DNA of 64,000 nt from Arsukibacterium sp. MJ3 (lineage in GTDB: Bacteria > Pseudomonadota > Gammaproteobacteria > Enterobacterales > Alteromonadaceae). Each line of letters opens with the position of its first letter. The stretch's first letter is position 1. The position numbers were made by a program, and so were the translations under genes. Shown here piece after piece: positions 57,702 through 64,000 of this stretch. Where the stretch lies: the NCBI RefSeq assembly GCF_000987765.1, contig NZ_LAHP01000008.1:86237-150236 (forward strand), given 5' to 3'. A model generated the notes under the pieces. It worked only from the letters and a program-made list of their open reading frames with translations, made no database searches and was not told the DNA's origin.

Positions 57702-57923
57702 ATTCTGTCGCGTTTTTCACTAAACTATCTAACTAACTAACTAAAGAGTAGACCAGAACACTTGTTCTGGTCGGCGCAGAGTGTCTGAGCGCAGGCACCA
57801 GCCGTAGCGAGTGCTGTGGTCAACTCGTTGGCACTGTTACCTCAGCGTTAACCTCACCGAAACAAGGTTCAGATCCTTCGCTAACACCATAACAAAATCT
57901 ACAAAAGGTAGTAAAAACATGTT
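57702..57923. other. 222-bp spacer between the VWA and MoxR genes
   Basis: It holds a tetranucleotide run (ACTA-type, 57725-57744), a perfect inverted repeat GACCAGAACA / TGTTCTGGTC (57751-57772, 2-nt loop) and no frame that looks coding. The spacer is unusually long for such a coupled gene pair. Confidence 0.5.
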
Positions 57924-58769
57924 TTAACGGCCTTGCCGTTTAGCCAAAAACGCCAGTTTCTCGACCAGAGCCACATCTTGCTCGTTTTTCAGCAGCGCTC
58001 CAAACATTGGCATTAAACCGCCTTTTTGCTGCTTGTCGGTTAACACCTCAGCCGGAATATCTTCGGCTAGCAGTAATTTCAGCCAATCTAACAATTCTGA
58101 CGTTGACGGTTTTTTCTTTAAACCGGGTAGTTCACGCAGCTCAAAAAACAGTTCCAGTGCCGTGCTAAGTAACTGTTGCTGAATATTTGGGTAATGCACC
58201 GCTACAATAGCGCGCAGGGTGTCGGCGTCTGGAAAACGAATATAATGAAAAAAACAGCGACGCAAAAAGGCGTCCGGCAGTTCTTTATCATTATTGGAGG
58301 TAATAATGACAATTGGCCGCTCTACCGCACTAATTTGCTCGCCGGTTTCGTGCACGTAAAACGCCATTCTGTCTAGCTCGTGCAGTAAATCGTTTGGAAA
58401 TTCAATATCCGCTTTGTCAATTTCGTCAATCAACAACACCGGGCGTTTTGCTGCAGTAAAAGCCTGCCATAACTTACCTGGGCGAATATAATTATTAATG
58501 TCTTGTACCTTGTCACTGCCCAGCTGACTGTCGCGCAGCCGCGATACTGCGTCATATTCATATAAGCCATGCTGTGCCTTGGTGGTCGATTTAATGTGCC
58601 ACTGAATAAGCTCGGTACCCAGGCTTGCTGCCAACTCTTCAGCCAGGCGGGTTTTACCGGTGCCCGGCTCGCCTTTAATCAGCAATGGCTTTTCCAGAAT
58701 TACCGCGGCATTTACTGCCAGCGCCAGTTCGGTAGATACAATATAATTGTCAGTACTTTCAAAGGCCAT
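57924..58769 (-). CDS. MoxR family AAA+ ATPase
   Basis: 281 residues. Walker A GEPGTGKT at 33-40, Walker B PVLLIDEIDKAD at about 108-119, sensor 1 PIVIITSNNDKELP, and arginine finger AFLRRCFFHYIRFPD. MoxR proteins remodel or mature large complexes together with VWA partners such as the gene downstream. GAGG lies upstream of the ATG. The client is unknown. Confidence 0.92.
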   Translation of the reverse strand: MAFESTDNYIVSTELALAVNAAVILEKPLLIKGEPGTGKTRLAEELAASLGTELIQWHIKSTTKAQHGLYEYDAVSRLRDSQLGSDKVQDINNYIRPGKLWQAFTAAKRPVLLIDEIDKADIEFPNDLLHELDRMAFYVHETGEQISAVERPIVIITSNNDKELPDAFLRRCFFHYIRFPDADTLRAIVAVHYPNIQQQLLSTALELFFELRELPGLKKKPSTSELLDWLKLLLAEDIPAEVLTDKQQKGGLMPMFGALLKNEQDVALVEKLAFLAKRQGR

Positions 58770-58807
58770 CTTGATCCTCTTCGGGCTAAAATTTAGGAAA
58801 AAATTAA

Positions 58808-58870
58808 GGCTGCACTTTAGGCTGCACTTTAGGCTACACTTTTAAGCTGAAATTTGGGCTGAAATTTGTG
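58808..58870. repeat. Degenerate 12-bp tandem repeats
   Basis: AGGCTGCACTTT occurs twice in a row (58808-58831), then AGGCTACACTTTT, AAGCTGAAATTTG and GGCTGAAATTTG. They lie between the divergent MoxR and cysK starts and may overlap their promoters. Confidence 0.75.
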
Positions 58871-58967
58871 CTTAAGTGAAATGATATAAGTTATAGCCAA
58901 ACGCTACTTCACCTTTTATGCTGCTGGAGTATTCTTATAACCAAATTATTAGTATTTGGAGCTTTAT

Positions 58968-59942
58968 ATGGCAAACGTATTTGCAGACAACACATTGTCT
59001 ATCGGTCGCACCCCTTTGGTCAAATTAAACCGCACCGTGCCCGGTGGTGCTAATGTGTACGCTAAAATTGAAGCGCGCAACCCCAGCTTTAGTGTGAAGT
59101 GTCGCTTAGGTTCAGCACTTATTTGGGATGCCGAAAAACGCGGCTTATTAACCAGCGAAAAAGAAATTATTGAGCCCACCTCAGGTAATACCGGCATAGC
59201 GCTGGCATTTGTGGCGGCTAGCCGCGGCTATAAGCTTACCCTGACGATGCCGGCCACCATGAGCATGGAACGACGCAAGCTGTTAAAAGCACTTGGCGCT
59301 ACTCTGGTGTTAACCGAAGGCCCAAAAGGTATGAAAGGTGCAATTGAAAAAGCGCATGAAATACTGGCATCAGATCCCAACAGATATGTTTTGTTACAAC
59401 AGTTTGAAAACCCGGCTAATCCACAAATTCACGTTGACACTACCGGCCCAGAAATTTTTAACGATTTAGACGGTAAAGTCGATATTTTTATTGCCGGTGT
59501 CGGCACCGGTGGCACCATTACCGGCGTTAGCCGTTATTTAAAGCACATTAAGCACCTGCCACTGCACAGTGTAGCGGTAGAGCCAACTGAATCGCCGGTA
59601 ATTAGCCAAGCTAAAGCAGGCAAAGAATTAAAGCCAGGGCCACATAAAATTCAGGGTATTGGTGCCGGCTTTATTCCGGGCAACCTCGATTTAAGCCTGA
59701 TAGACGAAGTTGAAACCGTTAGCAGTGAAGAGGCTTTTGCTGCTACGCATCGTTTAATGCGCGAAGAAGGCATTTTAGCGGGTATTTCGTCAGGCGCCGC
59801 ATTAGTAGCCGCACAGCGCCAGGCAGCTAAACCAGAAAACGCCGGTAAAAACATTGTAATTATATTGGCCAGTGCTGCTGAGCGTTATTTATCCAGCCCG
59901 TTGTTTGCTGACACCTTTAGCGAACAAGAATTACAGCCCTAA
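58968..59942 (+). CDS. cysK: Cysteine synthase A (O-acetylserine sulfhydrylase)
   Basis: 324 residues from ATG 58968, with GGAG 7 nt upstream; an in-frame TTG at 58956 is disfavoured. The PLP lysine is Lys44 in NPSFSVKCR. The substrate loop TSGNTG is at 71-76 and the phosphate loop is [10 protein letters not shown]. It joins O-acetylserine and sulfide to cysteine. In CysK of E. coli a PSSGERYLS motif lines the pyridine; here it reads ASAAERYLS, with one Ser kept. Other conserved blocks and the length match CysK rather than CysM. A strong terminator follows. Confidence 0.93.
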   Translation: MANVFADNTLSIGRTPLVKLNRTVPGGANVYAKIEARNPSFSVKCRLGSALIWDAEKRGLLTSEKEIIEPTSGNTGIALAFVAASRGYKLTLTMPATMSMERRKLLKALGATLVLTEGPKGMKGAIEKAHEILASDPNRYVLLQQFENPANPQIHVDTTGPEIFNDLDGKVDIFIAGVGTGGTITGVSRYLKHIKHLPLHSVAVEPTESPVISQAKAGKELKPGPHKIQGIGAGFIPGNLDLSLIDEVETVSSEEAFAATHRLMREEGILAGISSGAALVAAQRQAAKPENAGKNIVIILASAAERYLSSPLFADTFSEQELQP

Positions 59943-59953
59943 GCCACCTTTTT

Positions 59954-59991
59954 ACCGAGTAAGGCCGCTTTTGTGGCCTTACTCGGTTTCA
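59954..59991 (+). terminator. Rho-independent terminator after cysK
   Basis: Stem ACCGAGTAAGGCC (59954-59966), loop of 8 nt, stem GGCCTTACTCGGT (59975-59987), then TTTC. It lies 11 bp past the stop. Confidence 0.88.
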
Positions 59992-60162
59992 TTTGCAATA
60001 CCTGAACTTTTTTACTGCAGCATAACGCCATCATTAACATCCCTTTAAAGCTAATTAGCTCCGACCCCTTTTTCACTTTAACGCCCCTAGCCGCCATTCT
60101 TTGCCGCATTAGCCCCTGCATAAACACATCAACATGTGTAATGGATGGCGCGATTAATCACA
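59992..60162. other. Non-coding stretch marking the start of the accessory segment
   Basis: No gene seen. It contains the palindrome AGCTAATTAGCT (60049-60060) next to CCGACCCCTTTTT. Read on the minus strand this gives AAAAAGGGGTCGGAGCTAAT, a string of the kind often found around REP-associated transposase elements. A minus-strand frame of 62 codons here has no ribosome site. Confidence 0.4.
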
Positions 60163-60205
60163 GCATTTCTGTTGTGCCCATTTCTGCTGTGCCTGTCCTA
60201 TTTTC
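60163..60205 (+). repeat. Truncated copy 1 of the 109-bp repeat (right end only)
   Basis: The last 27 bp (60179-60205, ending TGCCTGTCCTATTTTC) match copy 3 exactly. A degenerate duplicate of the same end (GCATTTCTGTTGTGCC) directly precedes it at 60163-60178. The left part of the repeat is missing. Confidence 0.8.
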
Positions 60206-60223
60206 TTTTAAGGAAGAAAAAAC

Positions 60224-60289
60224 TGGCCGGACGATACCGAAACAGGTGGCCGGATGATGCCGAAATCAGTGGCCGGATGATACCGAAAC
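60224..60289 (+). repeat. Three direct repeats with 23-bp period (IS-end-like)
   Basis: TGGCCGGAYGATRCCGAAAY occurs at 60224, 60247 and 60270 in the same orientation with an exact 23-bp period. Multiple spaced repeats like these are found at the ends of IS21-family elements, where the transposase binds. No istA/istB gene is present, so this would be a leftover end. Confidence 0.7.
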
Positions 60290-60400
60290 ACGCACAAGTT
60301 AAAAAAAAGTAGAAAAGCAGGTCAAAAGGGTATAAGTTATTAAAAATTAGGGTGGTAAAGTTCAAATTATGTGGATGTATTATTTGGGGAAGAGATAACT

Positions 60401-61273
60401 ATGGAAGGCAAAAAGCTCTGGTTAATAATTTGGATGGTATTGTTTGCAATGTGCTCTGTTGGTTGTTCAGCAAATAGCATAGTGAAGTCACTAATTGATT
60501 CAGAATTAAGTGGACCGATTAACGGAGAGATAAAAAAGCAGTATCAGCTTGACGGTATGCAGGTAAAACTGGACATCTCACTAGACGATGAGATGTTGGT
60601 CGATTACACCACTCATACCATCACATTCTTCCCGTCGAACAGCCAAATATCCGTCGTTACTGTTTCTGATGCCGGTTTTCAGCGTGACCTTACCCTTTTT
60701 TCCGGTTCAGCAGAGGGCAAGTTGACATACCGCTATATGGAAAACGGTGTGGAGCGCGATTTCAGCGATTACGGCCGAACTTGGTGGGAGCAAATTTTAC
60801 CCTCGATATTCAGAGAAACCGGATATGACTATCGCCAGAGAATACGTCAAATAGTCGAAAAAAGTGGCACATCAGCGGCTCTTTCAGATACTAATCAGGT
60901 TGTTAGCGATATGGTCTGCAGTCTGTATCTCCGTGAATTAGTCAACCACTATTCTTTGACTGATAAGGAGTATGAAACAACACTTCTAATTTCTGAAAAT
61001 ATTAAGTCTGATAGCAATCACGCGGACTTTCTAAGTGCCTTTGTACGAAGCGATGCTTTCAGTGAGCACCTTACTTTCTTATTGAAAACGGCTACTGATA
61101 ATATTCAATCAAGCTACGAGCTTGCGAGAGTTTTAGAGCAAGTGATCCGTTCGCCTAAGATAAATAAAGAAGAGAAAAAAAATGTTCTTAATGCGGCGGC
61201 TTTTATTTCCAGTAAATCTGAGAAGCAGCGCATATTGCGTTTGTTGAGTGCTGTGCAAGACGATAATGACTAA
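60401..61273 (+). CDS. Putative lipoprotein with C-terminal helical repeats
   Basis: 290 residues from ATG 60401; an in-frame GTG at 60371 is disfavoured. The leader MEGKKLWLIIWMVLFAMCSVGC is a plausible lipoprotein signal (Cys22). The middle (about 45-150) is mixed beta, and includes VDYTTHTITFFPSNSQISVV. From about 180 there are two to three repeats of about 37 residues with the pattern I-S-xx-E-xx-R-V/I-L-xx-L (SSYELARVLEQVI; SSKSEKQRILRLL). Similar repeats occur in BlaR1/M56-associated proteins. Function unknown. The stop overlaps a possible next ATG (ATGACTAA). Confidence 0.7.
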   Translation: MEGKKLWLIIWMVLFAMCSVGCSANSIVKSLIDSELSGPINGEIKKQYQLDGMQVKLDISLDDEMLVDYTTHTITFFPSNSQISVVTVSDAGFQRDLTLFSGSAEGKLTYRYMENGVERDFSDYGRTWWEQILPSIFRETGYDYRQRIRQIVEKSGTSAALSDTNQVVSDMVCSLYLRELVNHYSLTDKEYETTLLISENIKSDSNHADFLSAFVRSDAFSEHLTFLLKTATDNIQSSYELARVLEQVIRSPKINKEEKKNVLNAAAFISSKSEKQRILRLLSAVQDDND

Positions 61274-61475
61274 AGGAGCGGTAACGAAGAGGCAGTCCAC
61301 ACACGAATGCGAGCCAGGGAGACCAGCCATTATGAGACGTCTTAACTCATCACCTTTGCTGATAAGATTCTTAGCTTTTATCGCGTTGCCCATGGCAGTG
61401 GCGTCGTTTTATGTTCTTCAATATTTGCACAAAAGCCTCCCGCCGGAAGTCGTTGTTCTGAAGCATGAGCAGTGA
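61266..61475 (+). CDS. Candidate small single-pass membrane protein
   Basis: 69 codons from ATG 61266 (coupled to the upstream stop) or 47 codons from ATG 61332, which has GGGAG 10 nt upstream. A single helix LIRFLAFIALPMAVASFYVL is preceded by basic residues (RR) and followed by a short periplasmic tail. The TGA stop lies inside the first six bases of repeat copy 2. It may be a real partner of the lipoprotein; coding status is not certain. Confidence 0.45.
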   Translation: MTKGAVTKRQSTHECEPGRPAIMRRLNSSPLLIRFLAFIALPMAVASFYVLQYLHKSLPPEVVVLKHEQ

Positions 61476-61578
61476 AAAGGACAGGCACAACTGAACAAAC
61501 CAGTGAGTAACAAACACCTAGCGTTAGCACCATAAACCACAATCACCAATGCAATTCTGCTGTGCCTGTCCTATTTTC
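61470..61578 (+). repeat. 109-bp repeat, copy 2
   Basis: Starts CAGTGAAAAGGACAGGCACA and ends TGTGCCTGTCCTATTTTC; the ends are inverted repeats of about 16-18 bp (GAAAA[TA]GGACAGGCACA). 106 of 109 bases match copy 3 by eye, in the same orientation. It lies directly after the lipoprotein/small-protein pair. Confidence 0.9.
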
Positions 61579-61716
61579 GGCATTATCACAATTAGCAATT
61601 TATGCATGCGCTGGCAAGTTACAATTCTATCTCTATAAATACAATAGCTTGTTGAATAGTTCGTCTATAGCGTCTATATATTTAGTACCCTTCATGAAGC
61701 AAGGGCTTAACTGCCA

Positions 61717-63447
61717 ATGAACAAATTTTTGTCTACCGTTCTATCTTCTACGAGAAATCCTTGCGGCTTTAGCGCGCGGCACATTATGGGATATGCTGTT
61801 CTTATCGTGTCGTTTATTCTCGGCGTTACCCTTGCTGTGCCCTCTCATGCGCAAGAAGCAGTTTTTGAAACAGCTGTCTTAAATACAGGTTTAGCGCCGG
61901 TGCCCGACCGAATTGATCGCAGGACGCCGCGCGCGGCAATGGCCAGCTTTTTACGCGCAGCAAACGACGACGATTGGGACGCCGCGGCACATGTTCTTGA
62001 TTTGAATGATATCGCCCCACAACTGCAGGCTCAGCAAGGTCCAAAGCTGGCGCGTCAGCTTTATGAAGTTATTGTTCGCAAGATCGTGCTCGACTGGTCA
62101 CTTCTGCTGCACAGGCCAGATGCTCTGCAAACCCTAGGCGGGGAAAACGAAGCCCAAGCAGGCGAATCACGACGGTCGCTTCTAATCAAGGATTTGCCTC
62201 TTGACTTAGTACCTGCTGAAATTCGACTTAATCGAATTAAACCCGCAAATGCCGCGCAAGCGGTATGGATTTTCCCTTCGCAAACCTTGCGAGACGTTCC
62301 TGCCCTGCACCTCCTCTATGGCCCATCACGTTTTGAAATGTCTCTGCCACAGGCGATGCGCGCCAAGACAATCGGCGGCCTGATGTGGTGGGAGCTAATT
62401 GGTTTACCGCTGCTTTTGCTAATGTCGATAACGCTGGGCTGGCTGGTCCATCGGCTCCTTCAAGCAATTTGGCGGCGGGTGGATTCGAGCACCGCCACAG
62501 GTATTTTACGTGCTATGTCCACGCCGCTCATCATCGCCAGTGTTACCACCTTAGTTTGGTGGGTTGCCGGAAATGTCTTTGTATTTTCAGGGCGGGTCGA
62601 CATCTTTTTGGCGCCCTCTATTGCCATCGGCTTTGTAGTGGCGCTGCTGCTGTTTATTGTTAATGGCATCGAAGAGCTACTCGATGGCTTAATTGCGCCT
62701 GGAGAAGAAGTGGACCTGACTGTTTCAAAGCGCGTCGAGGCGCGAGTGCTGGCGACTCGGCTAAACGCGGCACGACGGATATTGGTAGTTGTCGTTTTCT
62801 TTATTGGTGCAGGAATAGTGCTATCTTCTGCCGACCTAGCAGGTAATCTAGGCTTAACGCTGCTAACCTCGGCTGGGGCACTCACCCTTGTTGTGGGTTT
62901 TGCCGCTCGCAATATACTGGCCAATATCATGGCATCTTTGCAGATTGCTTTAACTCAGTCGGCTCGCGTAGGAGATCGCGTTGAGTTCAAAGGAGAGGTC
63001 TGCCACGTCGAGCGCATCAATATGACCTTTGTGCAATTACGCAACTGGGACAGTACTCGCCTGATTGTACCGGTCATGGAATTTGTGTCCCAAACCTTTT
63101 CAAACTGGACGCTTGAAGACCCTGAAATGCTGCGTTTTTTGAAATTAAAGCTTGACTCGCGGGCCGACGTAGAGGCCCTGCGCGATGCTTTTCACGATAT
63201 TCTCTCAGAAATGAAAGATTCTCCGATGGGTGATAATCTCGCCGACCTCGATGGTTCGAGTGTCAATGTTGCTGGTCAAGACGTTTTTGGTATGGAAGTT
63301 TGGTTTGCAGTTCCCTGTAGCGATCCTAATACCTCATGGGAAGTGGCCTGCAGCGTCCGCGAACGGCTGATGGCTCGCGCTGCGAGTATTGAAGAGGATA
63401 CTGGAAAACCCGTTTTCCCGAAGGGAGTGACCGCAGGGGCCGGCTAG
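61717..63447 (+). CDS. MscS family mechanosensitive channel
   Basis: 576 residues. A signal peptide (GYAVLIVSFILGVTLAVPSH, cleavage near HAQ) is followed by a periplasmic domain of about 200 residues, then four to five helices. The pore-lining TM3 is Gly/Ala-rich: LTSAGALTLVVGFAARNILA, continuing with NIMASLQIALTQSARVGDRV into the MscS beta domain (NWDSTRLIVPVMEF). It gates under membrane tension. The ribosome site at 61717 is weak; ATG 61786 is another option. It lies between repeat copies 2 and 3 and is probably acquired. Confidence 0.88.
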   Translation: MNKFLSTVLSSTRNPCGFSARHIMGYAVLIVSFILGVTLAVPSHAQEAVFETAVLNTGLAPVPDRIDRRTPRAAMASFLRAANDDDWDAAAHVLDLNDIAPQLQAQQGPKLARQLYEVIVRKIVLDWSLLLHRPDALQTLGGENEAQAGESRRSLLIKDLPLDLVPAEIRLNRIKPANAAQAVWIFPSQTLRDVPALHLLYGPSRFEMSLPQAMRAKTIGGLMWWELIGLPLLLLMSITLGWLVHRLLQAIWRRVDSSTATGILRAMSTPLIIASVTTLVWWVAGNVFVFSGRVDIFLAPSIAIGFVVALLLFIVNGIEELLDGLIAPGEEVDLTVSKRVEARVLATRLNAARRILVVVVFFIGAGIVLSSADLAGNLGLTLLTSAGALTLVVGFAARNILANIMASLQIALTQSARVGDRVEFKGEVCHVERINMTFVQLRNWDSTRLIVPVMEFVSQTFSNWTLEDPEMLRFLKLKLDSRADVEALRDAFHDILSEMKDSPMGDNLADLDGSSVNVAGQDVFGMEVWFAVPCSDPNTSWEVACSVRERLMARAASIEEDTGKPVFPKGVTAGAG

Positions 63448-63460
63448 CTATTAACGACCA

Positions 63461-63555
63461 ACGTTGTTTGTCGAAATATCGCCATTTTTGGCTGCCTGTT
63501 CTACAATAATAAGCAGCCTATTTTTAATGACGCAGCGATATCGGGCAAACAACGT
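63461..63555. repeat. Nested inverted repeat (95 bp) after the MscS gene
   Basis: Outer arms ACGTTGTTTG (63461-63470) and CAAACAACGT (63546-63555). A middle pair CGAAATATCG / CGATATCG follows inside. Inner arms are GGCTGC (63490-63495) and GCAGCC (63513-63518). The whole can fold into a long bulged hairpin. There is no T-tract after it, so it is not a standard terminator. Confidence 0.65.
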
Positions 63556-63613
63556 CACTGGGTTTGAGCGCTAACACCGAGCAGTTAAGCTGCAGCAGAA
63601 CCGATTCAGCAAC

Positions 63614-63722
63614 CAGTGAAAAGGACAGGCACAACTGAACAACACAGTGAGTAACAAACACCTAGCGTTAGCACCATAAACCACAATCACCAATGCATTT
63701 CTGCTGTGCCTGTCCTATTTTC
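63614..63722 (+). repeat. 109-bp repeat, copy 3
   Basis: Same orientation as copy 2. It differs only at AACACAG versus AAACCAG near base 30 and one base near the right end. It interrupts the IS4-like fragment on the other strand. Confidence 0.9.
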
Positions 63723-63878
63723 TGTATTTTCTGCTGATTTTCTGTTGAGTCCGGTAACAGAAAGTACTCCGCCATTAATGGTGCTTTCAATGGCGGCAAA
63801 CAAACTTAGTCGACGAACTTTGTGCATAGTTGTAGTGATTTGGGTTAAATATTTTGATAATGTGTGTTTTACATTCAT
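63723..63878 (-). pseudogene. N-terminal fragment of an IS4-like transposase
   Basis: From ATG 63878 the minus strand reads MNVKHTLSKYLTQITTTMHK, then VRRLSLFAAIESTINGGVLS and VTGLNR. This pattern (helical start, RR-L, GG-LSVT-LGR-like) matches the N-terminus of IS4-family transposases. After about 50 codons the frame runs into repeat copy 3 and stops (63687). The catalytic DDE domain is absent. Confidence 0.5.
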
Positions 63879-63938
63879 GGCGTTTTCCGTGATTATTTTT
63901 TTTTGGCGATAGATCTGATCACCAAACGCCATGAATGT
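63871..63938. repeat. 15-bp perfect inverted repeat around the transposase fragment start
   Basis: ACATTCATGGCGTTT (63871-63885) and AAACGCCATGAATGT (63924-63938) are exact complements 38 bp apart. Each contains an ATG on the minus strand. It may be a regulatory site or part of an IS end. Confidence 0.65.
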
Positions 63939-64000
63939 TCAATTATTTCTTTATTATACTATTGTTTTTTATATACATTTTGTGGGGATTTGTCAGACTC

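Noticed and set aside
61470..61578. 109-bp repeats as integron attC sites
   Set aside because: TAACAAAC and GCGTTAG strings occur inside the repeat, but the ends are GAAAAGGACAGG/CCTGTCCTATTTTC. They do not match the RYYYAAC/GTTRRRY layout at the correct places, and no integrase is present.
1..64000. CRISPR arrays, rRNA genes, prophage or toxin-antitoxin pairs
   Set aside because: No regularly spaced direct repeats with unique spacers, no rRNA-like sequence and no phage structural genes were seen.

Overview
The window looks like a chromosomal segment of a free-living, aerobic gammaproteobacterium, probably of the Alteromonadales type (the Rheinheimera / Alishewanella / Arsukibacterium group would fit). 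This is an inference from gene content: rnfABCDGE followed by nth, a CsrD/MshH-like protein, tRNA-Asn in tandem, a second EF-G, glyoxalase I and asnB. No ribosomal RNA gene is present for direct placement. Genes are densely packed on both strands, with many 1-10 nt overlaps inside operons.

Layout. 1-6.0 kb: a His-rich small exported protein, then czcCBA heavy-metal RND efflux. 6.4-11.9 kb: single genes (DUF1993, zinc alcohol dehydrogenase, rimO, stand-alone CheB-like domain, ATP-grasp protein, GNAT). 12.2-14.3 kb: a type-2 elongation factor G. 14.4-20.3 kb: a four-gene operon of circularly permuted ATP-grasp, alpha-E, an ATP-grasp/alpha-E fusion and a transglutaminase, predicted to make and process a small peptide or amide product. 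A 57-codon YqaE/Pmp3 gene follows. 20.7-26.2 kb: an alternative haem-copper oxidase locus (subunit II lipoprotein, fused subunits I+III, an unknown membrane protein, CtaG), with DUF2231 and CopD-like membrane proteins beside it. 26.4-30.5 kb: an RND pump and lipoprotein adaptor. 30.7-34.1 kb: a MATE transporter overlapping uvrB. 34.6-34.9 kb: three tRNA-Asn genes behind a visible stable-RNA promoter. 35.1-37.0 kb: a degenerate GGDEF/EAL protein. 37.1-44.3 kb: rnfABCDGE, nth, gloA and a GNAT. 44.3-48.6 kb: aspartoacylase-family enzyme, bfd, a NatAB-like ABC exporter and DUF3025. 48.8-50.5 kb: asnB.

50.7-54.5 kb holds a compact same-strand cluster of a secreted propeller-like protein, a minimal J-domain protein and three proteins I do not recognise. 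54.6-58.8 kb holds two transporters (BASS, TSUP) and a MoxR ATPase / CoxE-type VWA pair. cysK follows at 59.0-59.9 kb and ends with a strong terminator.

The last 4 kb is accessory. A lipoprotein with a coupled tiny membrane protein, and an MscS-type channel, are each followed by a nearly identical 109-bp repeat with inverted ends. A truncated third copy, a 23-bp-period repeat array, a nested hairpin and an IS4-like transposase fragment surround them. This cassette-like arrangement, the ATP-grasp/alpha-E operon and the J-domain cluster are the three places most worth following up.
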